Source: Nakamurella aerolata (GTDB taxonomy: Bacteria > Actinomycetota > Actinomycetes > Mycobacteriales > Nakamurellaceae). Taken from it: a DNA stretch of 64,000 nt. The stretch lies in the NCBI RefSeq assembly GCF_013002705.1, contig NZ_JABEND010000004.1:124001-188000 (forward strand). Direction: 5' to 3'. Within the stretch, counting starts at the first letter, position 1. Every line of letters starts with the position of its first letter. The translations under genes were made by a program, and so were the position numbers. The notes under the pieces were generated by a model. That model was given only the letters and a program-made list of their open reading frames with translations. It did not search any database and had not been told where the DNA came from. Positions 28,056-37,705 of this stretch are shown here, in pieces.

Positions 28056-28687
28056 GCACCCCGAACTCCCCTGAGACCCCCACCACCAGCGAGGCAGAAG
28101 TCACCGTGAGCGAGACGCCGCACGAGATCACCGAGGCCCCCTCGGTCGAGGCCGACGAGCAGGCCGCCGTTATCGACGCCGAGGCTGACGCTTCGGCCCG
28201 CGAAGAAGAGGCGGCCGAGGGCGTCGTGGTCGAGGTGGCCGTCGACGGGGCCGACGAGGCGCCGTCCATCATCCCGAGCGCGGTTGCCGGCGCCATCGGC
28301 GATCGCCCGGTGCAGACCGTCGGCCGCCGCAAGGAGGCCGTCGTCCGGGTGCGTCTGGTGCCCGGATCTGGCAATTTCACCCTGAACGGCCGCACCCTCG
28401 ACTCCTACTTCCCGAACAAGGTGCATCAGCAGCTGATCAAGGAGCCGCTGGTCACCCTGGAGAAGGAAGAGACCTACGACGTCTTCGCCACCCTCACCGG
28501 CGGTGGCGTCACCGGCCAGGCCGGTGCGCTGCGCCTCGGCATCGCCAGGGCGCTGATCGACATCGATGCCGCCGACCGCCCGCCGCTGAAGAAGGCCGGC
28601 TTCCTGTCCCGCGACCCCCGCGTCAAGGAACGCAAGAAGTACGGCCTGAAGAAGGCCCGCAAGGCTCCGCAGTACTCCAAGCGCTAA
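28052..28687 (+). CDS. rpsI: Ribosomal protein uS9 with a long acidic N-terminal extension
   Basis: A 211-residue protein. The conserved S9 core starts near residue 88 ([20 protein letters not shown]) and ends with the basic tail [14 protein letters not shown] that reaches the P-site tRNA. The ~85 residues before it are rich in Glu, Asp and Ala and contain no recognisable domain. Actinobacterial S9 proteins often have a 20-30 residue leader, so this one is unusually long. The GTG at 28052 overlaps the rplM stop. A GTG at 28106 would trim only 18 residues. Confidence 0.95.
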   Translation: MSTPNSPETPTTSEAEVTVSETPHEITEAPSVEADEQAAVIDAEADASAREEEAAEGVVVEVAVDGADEAPSIIPSAVAGAIGDRPVQTVGRRKEAVVRVRLVPGSGNFTLNGRTLDSYFPNKVHQQLIKEPLVTLEKEETYDVFATLTGGGVTGQAGALRLGIARALIDIDAADRPPLKKAGFLSRDPRVKERKKYGLKKARKAPQYSKR

Positions 28688-28710
28688 TCGCGAGAGCGCC
28701 GCAGAACCAG

Positions 28711-30150
28711 ATGGCCCGGCTCTTCGGGACCGATGGGGTGCGTGGTCTGGCCAACGCCGACCTCACCCCAGCGCTCGCATTGCAGTTGGCTACCTCGGCC
28801 GCCCGCGTTCTCGCCCACCCCGGCGAGAACGGCAGGGCGGCCGCGGTGTCTTCCGGCGCCGAAACCACCGGCGGGGCCGCCGCCGGTGCCGGCCCGAGCA
28901 CCAGCTCAGGCGCCCCGGCCCGGACCCGCCCGCTTGCGGTGATCGGCCGCGACCCACGCGCGTCCGGCGAAATGCTGGAGGCCGCGGTTGCCGCCGGGCT
29001 GGCATCGGCCGGCGTCGACGTGGCACTGCTCGGTGTGCTGCCCACCCCGGCGGTCGCCTTCCTCACCAACGACATGCGCGCCGACCTCGGCGTGGTGATC
29101 TCGGCATCGCACAATGCCATGCCAGACAACGGGATCAAGATTTTCGGCGCCGGCGGCCGCAAGCTGTCCGACGAGGTGGAGGACGCCATCCAGGCCGGGA
29201 TGCAGTCCACCGAACCGTTGCCGACCGGTGAGGGTGTCGGCCGGATCTTCACCGAGTCCGACGCGGTGCGGCGGTACTCCGACCACCTGTTGGTCTCCAC
29301 CCCGAACGGGTTGAGCGGCCTGAAGATCGTGGTCGACTGCGCCCATGGGGCTTCGTCGACGGTGGCCCCCGAGGTGTACCGCAGGGCCGGTGCCGATGTG
29401 GTGGTGATCGCCGGAGAACCCAACGGGCTCAACATCAATGCCGGCGTCGGCTCCACCCATCTCGAGGGTCTGCAGCAGGCCGTGGTGGACACCGGCGCCG
29501 ATCTTGGCATTGCCCACGACGGCGACGCCGACCGCTGCCTCGCCGTTGCGGCGGACGGCACTGTGATCGACGGTGACGTGATCCTGGCGCTGCTTGCCAT
29601 GTCGCTGCACGAGCGCGGTGAGCTGAACTTCGGCACCGTCGTCACCACCGTGATGGCGAACCTCGGCTTTCACCAGGCCATGCGCAAGGCCGGTATCGAC
29701 GTGGTCACCACCGCCGTCGGCGACCGGTATGTGTTGGCCGCCATGAATTCTCGCGGGTTCTCGCTCGGCGGTGAGCAGTCCGGCCATATCGTGATGGCCG
29801 ACTTCGCCACCACCGGTGACGGCCTGCTCACCGCGCTGCACCTGATGGCGCGGGTGGCCTCCACCGGCCTGCCGTTGGGCAACCTGGCGCGGATCGTCAC
29901 CAAGTTCCCGCAGGTGCTGATCAACGTCCGGGTCGCCGACAAACAACAGGCAGCCGACGCGCCTGAGGTGCTGGCCGCCGTCGAGCAGGCCACCGCCGAA
30001 CTCGGCGACCAGGGCCGGGTGCTGCTGCGCCCCTCCGGCACCGAGCCGATGATCAGGGTGATGGTGGAGGCACCGACCCTCGATGCCGCGCAGGGCATCG
30101 CCGACCGGGTCGCCGCCGTGGTCGGCGGTATCGGCGCGGTCAACAGCTGA
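28711..30150 (+). CDS. glmM: Phosphoglucosamine mutase
   Basis: A 479-residue enzyme converting glucosamine 6-phosphate to glucosamine 1-phosphate for peptidoglycan precursors. It starts [20 protein letters not shown]. The phosphoserine is S133 in [13 protein letters not shown], the metal loop is DGDADR, and [19 protein letters not shown] and [12 protein letters not shown] complete the active site. A ~28-residue Ala/Gly/Ser/Thr-rich insertion at about 44-72 is absent from typical GlmM. It follows rpsI by 23 bp, an order shared with mycobacteria. GlmS, the preceding step, is encoded 7.5 kb downstream. Confidence 0.96.
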   Translation: MARLFGTDGVRGLANADLTPALALQLATSAARVLAHPGENGRAAAVSSGAETTGGAAAGAGPSTSSGAPARTRPLAVIGRDPRASGEMLEAAVAAGLASAGVDVALLGVLPTPAVAFLTNDMRADLGVVISASHNAMPDNGIKIFGAGGRKLSDEVEDAIQAGMQSTEPLPTGEGVGRIFTESDAVRRYSDHLLVSTPNGLSGLKIVVDCAHGASSTVAPEVYRRAGADVVVIAGEPNGLNINAGVGSTHLEGLQQAVVDTGADLGIAHDGDADRCLAVAADGTVIDGDVILALLAMSLHERGELNFGTVVTTVMANLGFHQAMRKAGIDVVTTAVGDRYVLAAMNSRGFSLGGEQSGHIVMADFATTGDGLLTALHLMARVASTGLPLGNLARIVTKFPQVLINVRVADKQQAADAPEVLAAVEQATAELGDQGRVLLRPSGTEPMIRVMVEAPTLDAAQGIADRVAAVVGGIGAVNS

Positions 30151-30156
30151 TCGTGA

Positions 30157-33087
30157 CTACCGCGCCGTACCTGCGACGTTGATCTCGGCGGCGCCGCCGA
30201 ACGCGTTGCCGGCCAACGCGTTCAATCCCACCAGCTTGACGTAGCGCCCGGGTTTGCCGTCGAAGAGCACCTGCTGCGGCGCGAAGTCAGCGGTGAAACT
30301 GCCGGACGCCACCGGGTCGCCCCAGTTCTGGCCGTCGGCGCTGACGAACACCTGGTAGTCGCGGAACACCCCGTTGTTGCTTCCGATCTGCCGGCGTAGG
30401 TAGCTCAACCCCGTCACGGTGTACTGCTTGCCGAGATCCAGCGTGATGTGGTGCGGATACTGGTCGGTGCCGTTCTGATACTTGGTGTGCCACAGGGTGT
30501 TCGGGTTGCCGTCAATGGCGTTGCCGGCGGCGCCGTCTTCGGCGGCGGTCTCCTGGCTGTCCACATCGGCCACCGCGAGGGTGCGCTGATCGATCTGGTT
30601 CGGCAGCGGATCCACCCCGCCGGTGACGGTCACCTCGGTGCTGGCGGTGTGCTCACCGTCGGTCGCCGAGAAGGTGGCGGCACCGTTCTGGGCTGCCTTT
30701 GGCAGCGGAACGTAACCGGAGAAGGTGCCCTTCGGGTCCGAGCGCACGCTGTACAACTCGGCGCCGTTCATGCTCAGCCGCAGGTAGGCGTTCGCGTTGA
30801 AGCCGGACAGCTCCAGCTTGGTCCATTCGCCGGCCGGCACCGGGCCGCCAGCACCGAGGGCCGCCGTTGCTGGGCCGGTCGGGGTGAAAGGCGCGGGCGG
30901 CAACGGGTTTGCCGCATCGGCCCGCACCGGGACGGCGAGCTCGGCGGCGCCCGCCGCGAGCCCGGTCAACTGCAGCGTGCACTCCTTTGTCCCGGTGAAC
31001 GCCACGTCCACCACGGCGGTGTACAGCCCCGAGGCGTGTACAGGGTCGCGCGGCACCGCGGTGGTGAAGCGCACCGGGTAGCTGCTGCGGCCGCAGCGCA
31101 GCGTTCCCGTCACCGGCCCGGTCAGCGAGCTGGAAGAACCTGCGGCCGGCGTGACGGTGCTGCCGTCGGCGGAAAGCTCGGTGCCGGGGGCGGCCAGATA
31201 GCCGACCGGCCAGCCGGCTTTGGCGCCGGTCTTCACCGCGGCCACCGCCCCCGTCGCGGTGGCCTGCCACTTCACCAGCGGGGTGTCGAACATGTTGTGC
31301 CCGGCCACCGTCCAGTGCGCGCCAAGGTTGGCCAGCCGCTTGCGGAAGTCGGCGGCGTCCTTGGCATCCTTTGCGGTCCAACCGGTTTCCAGCACGGCGG
31401 CAGCCCTTGGCAGCGTCAGGAACTCAGCCTGGTCCATACCCCGCACGGTCTCCGACCACAGTGCGCCCTCAACCCCGAGCATGCCGGATTCGTCAAGGCC
31501 GCCCTGCACCGTTGTGGTGGGGTCCCAGTTGTAATAGGTGTTCACGTCGCAGTCGCCAGAGCACGCCCAGGTGAGGCCGATCGGGGTCTGCGGGTTGTAC
31601 TTCATGTCGAGGTACGAGCCCTTGGCGTTGGAGACCACCACTTTGCCGCCCTTGGCGACGAAGTCGCGCACCAGATCGCCCTCGCCCACCCAGTACTGCA
31701 GAACCGAGCCGTCCCAATAGTTGTCGGGCTTGCCGGTGCCGGCGTCGGCGTACTCGCTCCAGCCCATGGTGCCCTTGCCGGTGGCCTGCTGCACGGCGGG
31801 CACCACCTGCCGGATGAAGTCGACATACCTGGTACGCCCCATATCGTGCGACTCGTCGCCACCGATGTGCACGTACGGGCTGTTCGACATCTCGGCCAGC
31901 TGCGAGAACACGTGTTTGATGAAGGTGTAGGTGAGCGGCAGCTGCTCGTCCAGCGCCGAGTACCCGACGGTGCCGCTGCCGTTCCATGGCACCACGCCGG
32001 TCTCGGGATCCCGCGCCGGCAGCGAGCGGTCGGTGTTCAGCTCCCTGATGGCGTGCAGCGCGGCGTTGGTGTGGCTGGGCACGTCGACCTCAGGCACCAC
32101 CTGCACATAGCGGGAGGCGGCGTAGGCGACGATGTCGCGGTACTCGTCCTGGGTGTAGTAGCCGGTGCGGCCGATCACGCCGCGATACTCCTGCGTGGAC
32201 ATCGCGGTCTTGCCGGACGTCGAGGTGAGCAGCGAGTAGTCGATCGGGTCGCCGGCTTCCTTACCCTCGTTGGTGATCTGGATGCGCCAGCCCTGGTCGT
32301 CGGCCAGGTGCATGTGCAGGGTGTTCATCTTCAGCAGTACCAGCCCGTCGATGTACTGCTTGACCTCGCTGACGGTCTGGAACGAGCGGGCCACGTCCAG
32401 CATCACCCCGCGGTAGGCAAACCGTGGGGCATCGGCGATCTCGACGGCGGCGACCTGCAGCGGAGCGGACACCGGGGTGCTCGACTCCACCCAGGCCGGC
32501 ATCAGCTGCCGCAGCGTCTGCACGCCGTAGAAGGCGCCCTTGGCGGTCTTGGCGGTGATCTGCACACCGGTGCTGCTCACGGCCAGCCGGTAGGCCTCGG
32601 CGTCGCCACCCTGTCCGTTGGTCGGGTAGTCGGCGGTGGGATCGACGCTGACCTTGATGGCCCCGGACTCCGGGCCGGAACGCTTGACCGGCACCGCGAA
32701 CCCGGTGGACGGCCGCAGCAGCCCGGCGAGGTAGGTCGCGGCCGGCAGCGCGTCACCGCTGGCGATCACCCAGGTGCGGGGCGTCACCGCGAACGGTGCC
32801 GCGCCGGCATTGCTGTTCAGCTGCAAGGGTTTCGGGATCACCGCTGCGGTCGGGTCGAGGGGAGCGAGTGCGCCGGTGGCGTTGGTTGCGGAAGTCATCG
32901 GACTCTCGGTGGGGGCTGCGGCAGTGCGCAGCGGAACGAACAGGGCGGGGATCAACGCCGCTGCCAGCAGGGCGGCGAGCCACGCTGTCAGCAGTGTCGC
33001 GGGACGCCGGCGCCTGGTGCGGATCGACGGTCGAACCACACCCGCGTCGACGCGGTGGGCAAGATCTCGGGACGGGTAGCTGCGCAT
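30157..33087 (-). CDS. Secreted GH20 beta-N-acetylhexosaminidase with C-terminal F5/8 type C domain
   Basis: A 976-residue exported enzyme. After a basic N-terminus a hydrophobic segment (LLTAWLAALLAAALIPALFV) acts as signal or anchor. A GH20b domain (VIPKPLQLNSNAG onward) precedes the GH20 barrel from about residue 205 (FAYRGVMLDVARSFQ). The catalytic pair D411-E412 is in YVHIGGDESHD. A middle beta-rich region and a C-terminal F5/8C (CBM32-like) domain, with NAIDGNPNTLWHTKYQ, would bind galactose or hexosamine. It releases terminal GlcNAc or GalNAc from chitooligosaccharides or glycoproteins. The ATG at 33087 follows GAGGAGATCG. It is convergent with glmM. Confidence 0.92.
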   Translation of the reverse strand: MRSYPSRDLAHRVDAGVVRPSIRTRRRRPATLLTAWLAALLAAALIPALFVPLRTAAAPTESPMTSATNATGALAPLDPTAAVIPKPLQLNSNAGAAPFAVTPRTWVIASGDALPAATYLAGLLRPSTGFAVPVKRSGPESGAIKVSVDPTADYPTNGQGGDAEAYRLAVSSTGVQITAKTAKGAFYGVQTLRQLMPAWVESSTPVSAPLQVAAVEIADAPRFAYRGVMLDVARSFQTVSEVKQYIDGLVLLKMNTLHMHLADDQGWRIQITNEGKEAGDPIDYSLLTSTSGKTAMSTQEYRGVIGRTGYYTQDEYRDIVAYAASRYVQVVPEVDVPSHTNAALHAIRELNTDRSLPARDPETGVVPWNGSGTVGYSALDEQLPLTYTFIKHVFSQLAEMSNSPYVHIGGDESHDMGRTRYVDFIRQVVPAVQQATGKGTMGWSEYADAGTGKPDNYWDGSVLQYWVGEGDLVRDFVAKGGKVVVSNAKGSYLDMKYNPQTPIGLTWACSGDCDVNTYYNWDPTTTVQGGLDESGMLGVEGALWSETVRGMDQAEFLTLPRAAAVLETGWTAKDAKDAADFRKRLANLGAHWTVAGHNMFDTPLVKWQATATGAVAAVKTGAKAGWPVGYLAAPGTELSADGSTVTPAAGSSSSLTGPVTGTLRCGRSSYPVRFTTAVPRDPVHASGLYTAVVDVAFTGTKECTLQLTGLAAGAAELAVPVRADAANPLPPAPFTPTGPATAALGAGGPVPAGEWTKLELSGFNANAYLRLSMNGAELYSVRSDPKGTFSGYVPLPKAAQNGAATFSATDGEHTASTEVTVTGGVDPLPNQIDQRTLAVADVDSQETAAEDGAAGNAIDGNPNTLWHTKYQNGTDQYPHHITLDLGKQYTVTGLSYLRRQIGSNNGVFRDYQVFVSADGQNWGDPVASGSFTADFAPQQVLFDGKPGRYVKLVGLNALAGNAFGGAAEINVAGTAR

Positions 33088-33359
33088 CGAGCGATCTCCT
33101 CGGACCTCGCGTGCACTACCGGAGCTCGACCACCGACGGGCCGGGCAACGGCACCGACGCCTCCTTGCGCCGATGTGCACGTTGCAGAACATCTTTGCGC
33201 AAGATCAGTCAGCGCGCTACCCGTCGTCCGGGTGACGCGGCAACCCGAGTGAGGCGGAACTCGCCAGGATGGGACGCTCGGCTCGCGCCGGCCCACGCCG
33301 GCGCAGTCTCGGCTCCGCGGCGTACCGCGGGCCCGGTCTCAGCCGGACTCGGGCCGGAC

Positions 33360-34265
33360 TCAGGGGGCGGACGCGTCGGCCGGTTCGGCAGCGCCGTCTT
33401 CAACAGCTCGGTCTGCAGCGGCTTCAGCGTCGTCCGCGGCTTTGGCGGCCTTGTCGGCTTCGGAGAGGTCGACGATGCTGGTGCCCGGCACCTTGGACTC
33501 CAGCTCGTCGGCGAGCTGATCATGCCCGGCGACGTACCGCAGCAGGAAGGCGGTGGCCAGCGTGCGGGTGGCGGTCTGCAGTCGTTTGTCCTTGCCGTCG
33601 CCGACCAGGGCGGTGGTCCAGTGCGACCCTTCTGACAGGCCGAAGTGCTTGGCGCCCTTGACTTCTCGGAGTTGTACCGGGCCGGCCCACGAGCGGGCGA
33701 GGCGCTCGCCGGCCTGGTCGCTCATGGCGTCGTACTTGCCGACCAGAATCAGGCCGGGCGCGAGCACGTTGCCGGCCGCGCGCAGCGCCACCTTCGACGC
33801 CGACGGGGTCACCGCGACGACGGCCTTGATACCGGCGTCGTTGGCCGCCGCTAACACCGCGGCGCCGCCGCCGACCGAGTGCCCGAGCACCCCGAACTTC
33901 TTGTCACTGACGGTGAGCACGCCACCGGCGAGTGAGCTGTTCGCCACCGCGCGCAGCGATCGGGACAGGTCGGCACCCAGCCCGGCGGCCGACGGGATCG
34001 GGCCGCGTTCGGTGGCCGGCGCCACCACCACGAACCCCCATGACGCCAGGTACCGCATGGTCTCGGTGTAGCGGCGGATCGGTTGCAGCCAGCCATGCGC
34101 GAAGCCGATGACGGGCAGGTCGCGGCCCGACACCGGCGCGTACACCTGGCCGGGCACCCCCGCTGGGTCGAGGACGCCCGAGGCGATCCGGTGCGGTCCG
34201 CGGTGCGAGACGTACTCGAACGTCGGGTGGTGCAACGCCGACGGAGTGGTCGGAGCGGCGGCCAT
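33360..34265 (-). CDS. Alpha/beta hydrolase (chlorophyllase/PET-hydrolase-like fold)
   Basis: A 301-residue hydrolase. VIGFAHGWLQPIRRY forms the oxyanion region, the nucleophile serine is in GVLGHSVGGGAAVLAA, the acid is probably the Asp in LVGKYDAMSD and the histidine is in VKGAKHFGLSEGSH. No signal peptide is seen, so it is probably cytoplasmic. The C-terminal ~35 residues are an Ala/Asp/Glu-rich tail. The ATG is preceded by AAGGAGG; a far longer open frame on this strand runs through the AAA gene and is not coding. Substrate unknown. Divergent from the AAA ATPase gene by 81 bp. Confidence 0.85.
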   Translation of the reverse strand: MAAAPTTPSALHHPTFEYVSHRGPHRIASGVLDPAGVPGQVYAPVSGRDLPVIGFAHGWLQPIRRYTETMRYLASWGFVVVAPATERGPIPSAAGLGADLSRSLRAVANSSLAGGVLTVSDKKFGVLGHSVGGGAAVLAAANDAGIKAVVAVTPSASKVALRAAGNVLAPGLILVGKYDAMSDQAGERLARSWAGPVQLREVKGAKHFGLSEGSHWTTALVGDGKDKRLQTATRTLATAFLLRYVAGHDQLADELESKVPGTSIVDLSEADKAAKAADDAEAAADRAVEDGAAEPADASAP

Positions 34266-34333
34266 GATCCTCCTTAGCGAGCGCGGCCGCGGCCGGGGGA
34301 GCGGTAGCTCCGGCCGGGCGGCATCGGGCTGCC

Positions 34334-34339
34334 TAGAGT
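34334..34339 (+). promoter_or_regulatory. -10 box for a probably leaderless AAA ATPase transcript
   Basis: TAGAGT lies 7 nt before the ATG at 34347 with no ribosome site between, as expected for a leaderless start. Confidence 0.45.
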
Positions 34340-34346
34340 ATCGCCC

Positions 34347-36203
34347 ATGACGGATTCGCCGGCCGATCGCACACCTGCCAGCCCCGGCTCGAACGCGGCC
34401 GCCCCTGACTCGCGCGCTGCAGCCAAGACTGGCGCAGCCAAGACTGACGCAGCCAAGGCCGACCCTTCCAACGCAGAAGAAACGAAGACAGCCGCAGCCA
34501 AGGCCGGCGCAGCCAACACCGGCGCGGCTAAGGCCGGGGCGGCAAAGACGGGCGACGATCCGGTTTTTGCCGCGGAGTTGCGCCGGCTGATCCGCGCCAG
34601 ATTCCCGCTGCTGGGCATCACTACGGCGGAAGAGACCAGGGTGCTGGCCGACATCGCCGAGGTGGTCGGCGATCCGCGTCAGGTCAGCCCGCCGCGTCAG
34701 GTGTGGGTCTGGACCACTTCCAGCGGGTTCGGCAAGCTCGGCCAGCCCGGCAATCCGGACACCCGCACCCCGCACGCCGCGCTCACCGCGGCGGCCGGTC
34801 TCACCATGCCGAGCGTTGTGGTGATGTTCGATCTGCACCCGTGGCTCGGCTCGGCGAACGTGCCGCCCGATACCCAACTGATCAGGGCGCTGAAGGACAC
34901 CGTGCGGTTCTTCGCCGACGGTGCGGTGCCGCGCACGCTGATTCTGGTGTCGCCGGTGGCGGCGCTGCCGGCCGATCTCGAGTCGCTGCTGACGGTGGTC
35001 GACTACCCGTTGCCGGACGAGCAGTACCTGCGAGAGATGTTGCGCCGCATGGTTTCCAAGAACACCTCCAGCGGCGCCCTCGACGCCGACCTTTCCGACG
35101 ATGCGGTTGAGGTGCTCGCCAAGGCCGCCCTCGGGCTGACCGCGTTCGAGGCCGAGAATGCCTTCGCCAGGGCCATGGTCGACGACGGCAAGTTGACCAC
35201 CGACGACGTCAAGGTGGTCTCGGACGAGAAAGCCCAGATCATCCGCAAGTCCGGCGTTCTCGAGATGGTGAACTCCGGCGTCAAGCTGGACGACATCGGC
35301 GGTCTTGCCAACCTCAAGACCTGGCTGACCAAGCGCAACGGCTCCTGGCTGGACGAGGCCCGCGCCTACGGTCTGCCGGCACCGAAGGGGGTGCTGATGA
35401 CGGGCGTCCCCGGCTGCGGAAAGTCGTTGACCGCCAAGGCGATGTCGTCGGCCTGGAACCTGCCGCTGGTGCGCCTGGACATCGGGCGGGTCTTCGGCGG
35501 CCTGGTCGGCGCCAGCGAGCAGAACATGCGCACCGCCATCCGCACGGCCGAGGCGATCGCGCCGTGCGTGCTGTGGATCGACGAGATCGAGAAGGGCTTC
35601 GCCTCCGGCGCTTCCGGTTCCGGCGACTCCGGCACCTCGGCGCGGGTGTTCGGCACCTTCCTGTCGTGGCTGCAGGAAAAGACCGCTCCGGTGTTCGTGA
35701 TGGCGACCGCCAACTCCATCGAGCTGTTGCCGCCCGAGTTTCTGCGCAAGGGCCGGTTCGACGAGATCTTCTTCATCGACCTGCCCACCGCGTCCGAGCG
35801 CATCGACATCTTCCGGGTGCACCTTGCGGCGCGGCTGAAGGCCGGCCCGGCGCTGGGTGACCTGGAACTGTCCGACGAGCTGCTCGCCTCGCTCGCCGCG
35901 GCCACCGAAGGATTCTCCGGCGCCGAGATCGAGCAAGCGGTGATCTCGGCCTGCTTCGACGCGTTCAACGAACGGCGCACGTTGCAGCCGGACGATCTGC
36001 TGCGGGAGATCGACAACACCGTTCCGCTGTCGGTGACGCAGGCGGAATCCATTGCGGCACTGCGGGATTGGGCCGATGTGCGGGCCGTCGCGGCGTCCGG
36101 TGCGCAGGATCGCGAGGGCTACACGCTGCCCGCCCCTGAGGGGGCGCCCGCGCCGGACGATCCGCAGGCGCACCAGCGCGGCGGGCGGCCGGTGCAGGCC
36201 TGA
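34347..36203 (+). CDS. Ycf46-like AAA ATPase with Ala/Lys-rich N-terminal tail
   Basis: A 618-residue AAA protein. Residues ~20-70 are a repetitive AAK/GAAK tail, resembling the Lys-rich tails of histone-like proteins. Residues ~75-230 form a degenerate N-terminal domain (FPLLGITTAEETRVLADIAE, VWVWTTSSGFG). The AAA module has Walker A GVPGCGKS (353-360), Walker B VLWIDEIE (ending ~414), the second region of homology in RKGRFDEIFFIDLP, and the lid FSGAEIEQAVISACFDAF. This layout fits the Ycf46 family. Cyanobacterial Ycf46 is linked to CO2 use, but the actinobacterial role is unknown. It ends in a Pro/Ala-rich tail. Confidence 0.88.
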   Translation: MTDSPADRTPASPGSNAAAPDSRAAAKTGAAKTDAAKADPSNAEETKTAAAKAGAANTGAAKAGAAKTGDDPVFAAELRRLIRARFPLLGITTAEETRVLADIAEVVGDPRQVSPPRQVWVWTTSSGFGKLGQPGNPDTRTPHAALTAAAGLTMPSVVVMFDLHPWLGSANVPPDTQLIRALKDTVRFFADGAVPRTLILVSPVAALPADLESLLTVVDYPLPDEQYLREMLRRMVSKNTSSGALDADLSDDAVEVLAKAALGLTAFEAENAFARAMVDDGKLTTDDVKVVSDEKAQIIRKSGVLEMVNSGVKLDDIGGLANLKTWLTKRNGSWLDEARAYGLPAPKGVLMTGVPGCGKSLTAKAMSSAWNLPLVRLDIGRVFGGLVGASEQNMRTAIRTAEAIAPCVLWIDEIEKGFASGASGSGDSGTSARVFGTFLSWLQEKTAPVFVMATANSIELLPPEFLRKGRFDEIFFIDLPTASERIDIFRVHLAARLKAGPALGDLELSDELLASLAAATEGFSGAEIEQAVISACFDAFNERRTLQPDDLLREIDNTVPLSVTQAESIAALRDWADVRAVAASGAQDREGYTLPAPEGAPAPDDPQAHQRGGRPVQA

Positions 36204-36397
36204 CCGCCGCAACCGCTGACCGCAGCCGTGTCCGCCGGCCGGAGCCGTCCGCTGACCCGGGCGTCCACCGCCGAGCACCGGCGGGCAGTGGTAGTACCTC
36301 CGGCAGCGGCAGCACCGAGGCCGTCACCCAAGACGGATACCTGGATTGCAGCTGCGGGCGGATGCGCCGAAATTGCACATCGGACCGGTCGATTGCC

Positions 36398-36403
36398 TAC
36401 GGT
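36398..36403 (+). promoter_or_regulatory. -10 box for a probably leaderless lipoprotein transcript
   Basis: TACGGT lies 6 nt before the ATG at 36410 and no purine-rich ribosome site is present. Confidence 0.4.
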
Positions 36404-36409
36404 GGCCGC

Positions 36410-37480
36410 ATGACCCGACCTACCCCGGCCCCCCGGAAGTCCAACCGGAAGTCCCTGCGGAAGACGTCCGTCGCCGTGCTCGGTGCCATCGGCCTGCTCA
36501 CCGCGGCCTGCAGCAGCGACACCTCGGGCGGTGCGACGTCGTCTGCCGACGCCACCACCGGCACGCCCACCACATCGAGCACGATGCCGTCTCCTTCGAT
36601 GCCATCGCCTTCGATGGAATCGTCACCGGAGCAGTCAACGCAAGCAGCGGGTGCAACGGCGTCCGACGCCGCGGAGTCGATGCCCGGCGCCGCGGCGGAA
36701 TCGAGCGCCGCCGACGCCACCCCCGGCGCGGAACCGTCGCAGGCATCCGCAGCGGCGTCGGACAGCCCGGCCGGCACCGCCAGCAGTGCGGCGGCCCAGG
36801 AGTCGACCGCACCGGCCGCCACATCGTCCAAGCCCGCCAACTCCAAGCCCGCCAGTTCCAAGCCCGCCAACTCAACGGCCGGCGGCGCCAAGGCCGGCGC
36901 CAAGCCGACCGCGAAGCCGAAACCGTTCACTGCGGGCAAGCTGCCGGAAGCGGTGGGCCGCTGGCAGCTGCTCAGTGAACAGGATTACCGGGCCGGGCAA
37001 GAGGCCGGCAACGGCATGGACCAGGTGCTCACCCAGATCGGTGCGTCGTTCAGCAGCAAGACCCCGATCGCCAAGCAACTGGGCGACTGGTTCGTGAAGA
37101 CGCAAAAGGCAGCGCTCTCGTCGACCAACGTTGACCTCTCCATCGAGCGCGGTTTGGCGGTGGAGGATCCGGCCGGCTACCGCGACGGGTCGGTCACCCA
37201 GCTCATGATGGTCACCTCGGTGAAGGTCGGCGGCGCCGACAAGGCCAAGGTGCTCGAGATCAAGAAGCAGGACTTCGCGAACGAGGCCAAGAAGGACGGT
37301 GGCCGGACGAGCACCCAGGGCAAGGTCAGCTGCCAGGTCACCGCTGCCGGCCTTGCCCACGGCTGCCTCATCGCCGACGGCTCCGGCTGGCTGGAGACCG
37401 AGTTGATCCCCAACGCCGGCGTCACCAAGAAGGACGCCGACGACATGGTGAAGGCGCTGGCCGCGCTGGCGCCGCGCTGA
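36410..37480 (+). CDS. Lipoprotein with Ser/Ala/Thr-rich stalk and unknown C-terminal domain
   Basis: A 356-residue exported protein. After a basic start, VAVLGAIGLLTAAC is a lipobox with the lipidated cysteine at about residue 33. A ~130-residue stalk of Ser, Ala, Thr, Pro and Gly follows, ending in SKPANSKPASSKPANS repeats. The C-terminal ~170 residues, from KLPEAVGRWQLLSEQDYRAG, look folded and contain two cysteines (KVSCQVT and HGCLIAD) likely to form a disulphide. No family was recognised. It sits between the AAA ATPase and glmS and has its own promoter box. Confidence 0.8.
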   Translation: MTRPTPAPRKSNRKSLRKTSVAVLGAIGLLTAACSSDTSGGATSSADATTGTPTTSSTMPSPSMPSPSMESSPEQSTQAAGATASDAAESMPGAAAESSAADATPGAEPSQASAAASDSPAGTASSAAAQESTAPAATSSKPANSKPASSKPANSTAGGAKAGAKPTAKPKPFTAGKLPEAVGRWQLLSEQDYRAGQEAGNGMDQVLTQIGASFSSKTPIAKQLGDWFVKTQKAALSSTNVDLSIERGLAVEDPAGYRDGSVTQLMMVTSVKVGGADKAKVLEIKKQDFANEAKKDGGRTSTQGKVSCQVTAAGLAHGCLIADGSGWLETELIPNAGVTKKDADDMVKALAALAPR

Positions 37481-37691
37481 TCGACGCACCCGGCGCGGCC
37501 GTGGCGTCGTCACCAGCGCGGTTGTCGATCGCGTCACGGTGCTGAGGCGCTGCGGCACCGTGGTGCGCGTTCGTGCGCGCAGACGCCGCAGAGCTGCACG
37601 CGCATGTGCTGCCGACGGCGCCTTCCGCCAACTCTGCGCAGCGCCCCGAACTGGGGTTTCTCGGTTGTCGGGCAGCGCGAATGCGGTGCCC

Positions 37692-37697
37692 TACCCT
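37692..37697 (+). promoter_or_regulatory. -10 box upstream of glmS
   Basis: TACCCT fits TANNNT and ends 8 nt before the glmS ATG. A leaderless or near-leaderless transcript is likely. Confidence 0.35.
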
Positions 37698-37705
37698 CGG
37701 ATGTC

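Noticed and set aside
30448-33252. Very long open frame antisense to the GH20 gene
   Set aside because: It is open only because GC-rich codon bias removes stops on the opposite strand; the GH20 frame has domains and catalytic residues, and the antisense translation is low-complexity.
34266-36278. Extension of the hydrolase frame through the antisense strand of the AAA gene
   Set aside because: The hydrolase has a strong AAGGAGG site and a natural start at 34265; the rest is antisense to well-conserved AAA motifs.
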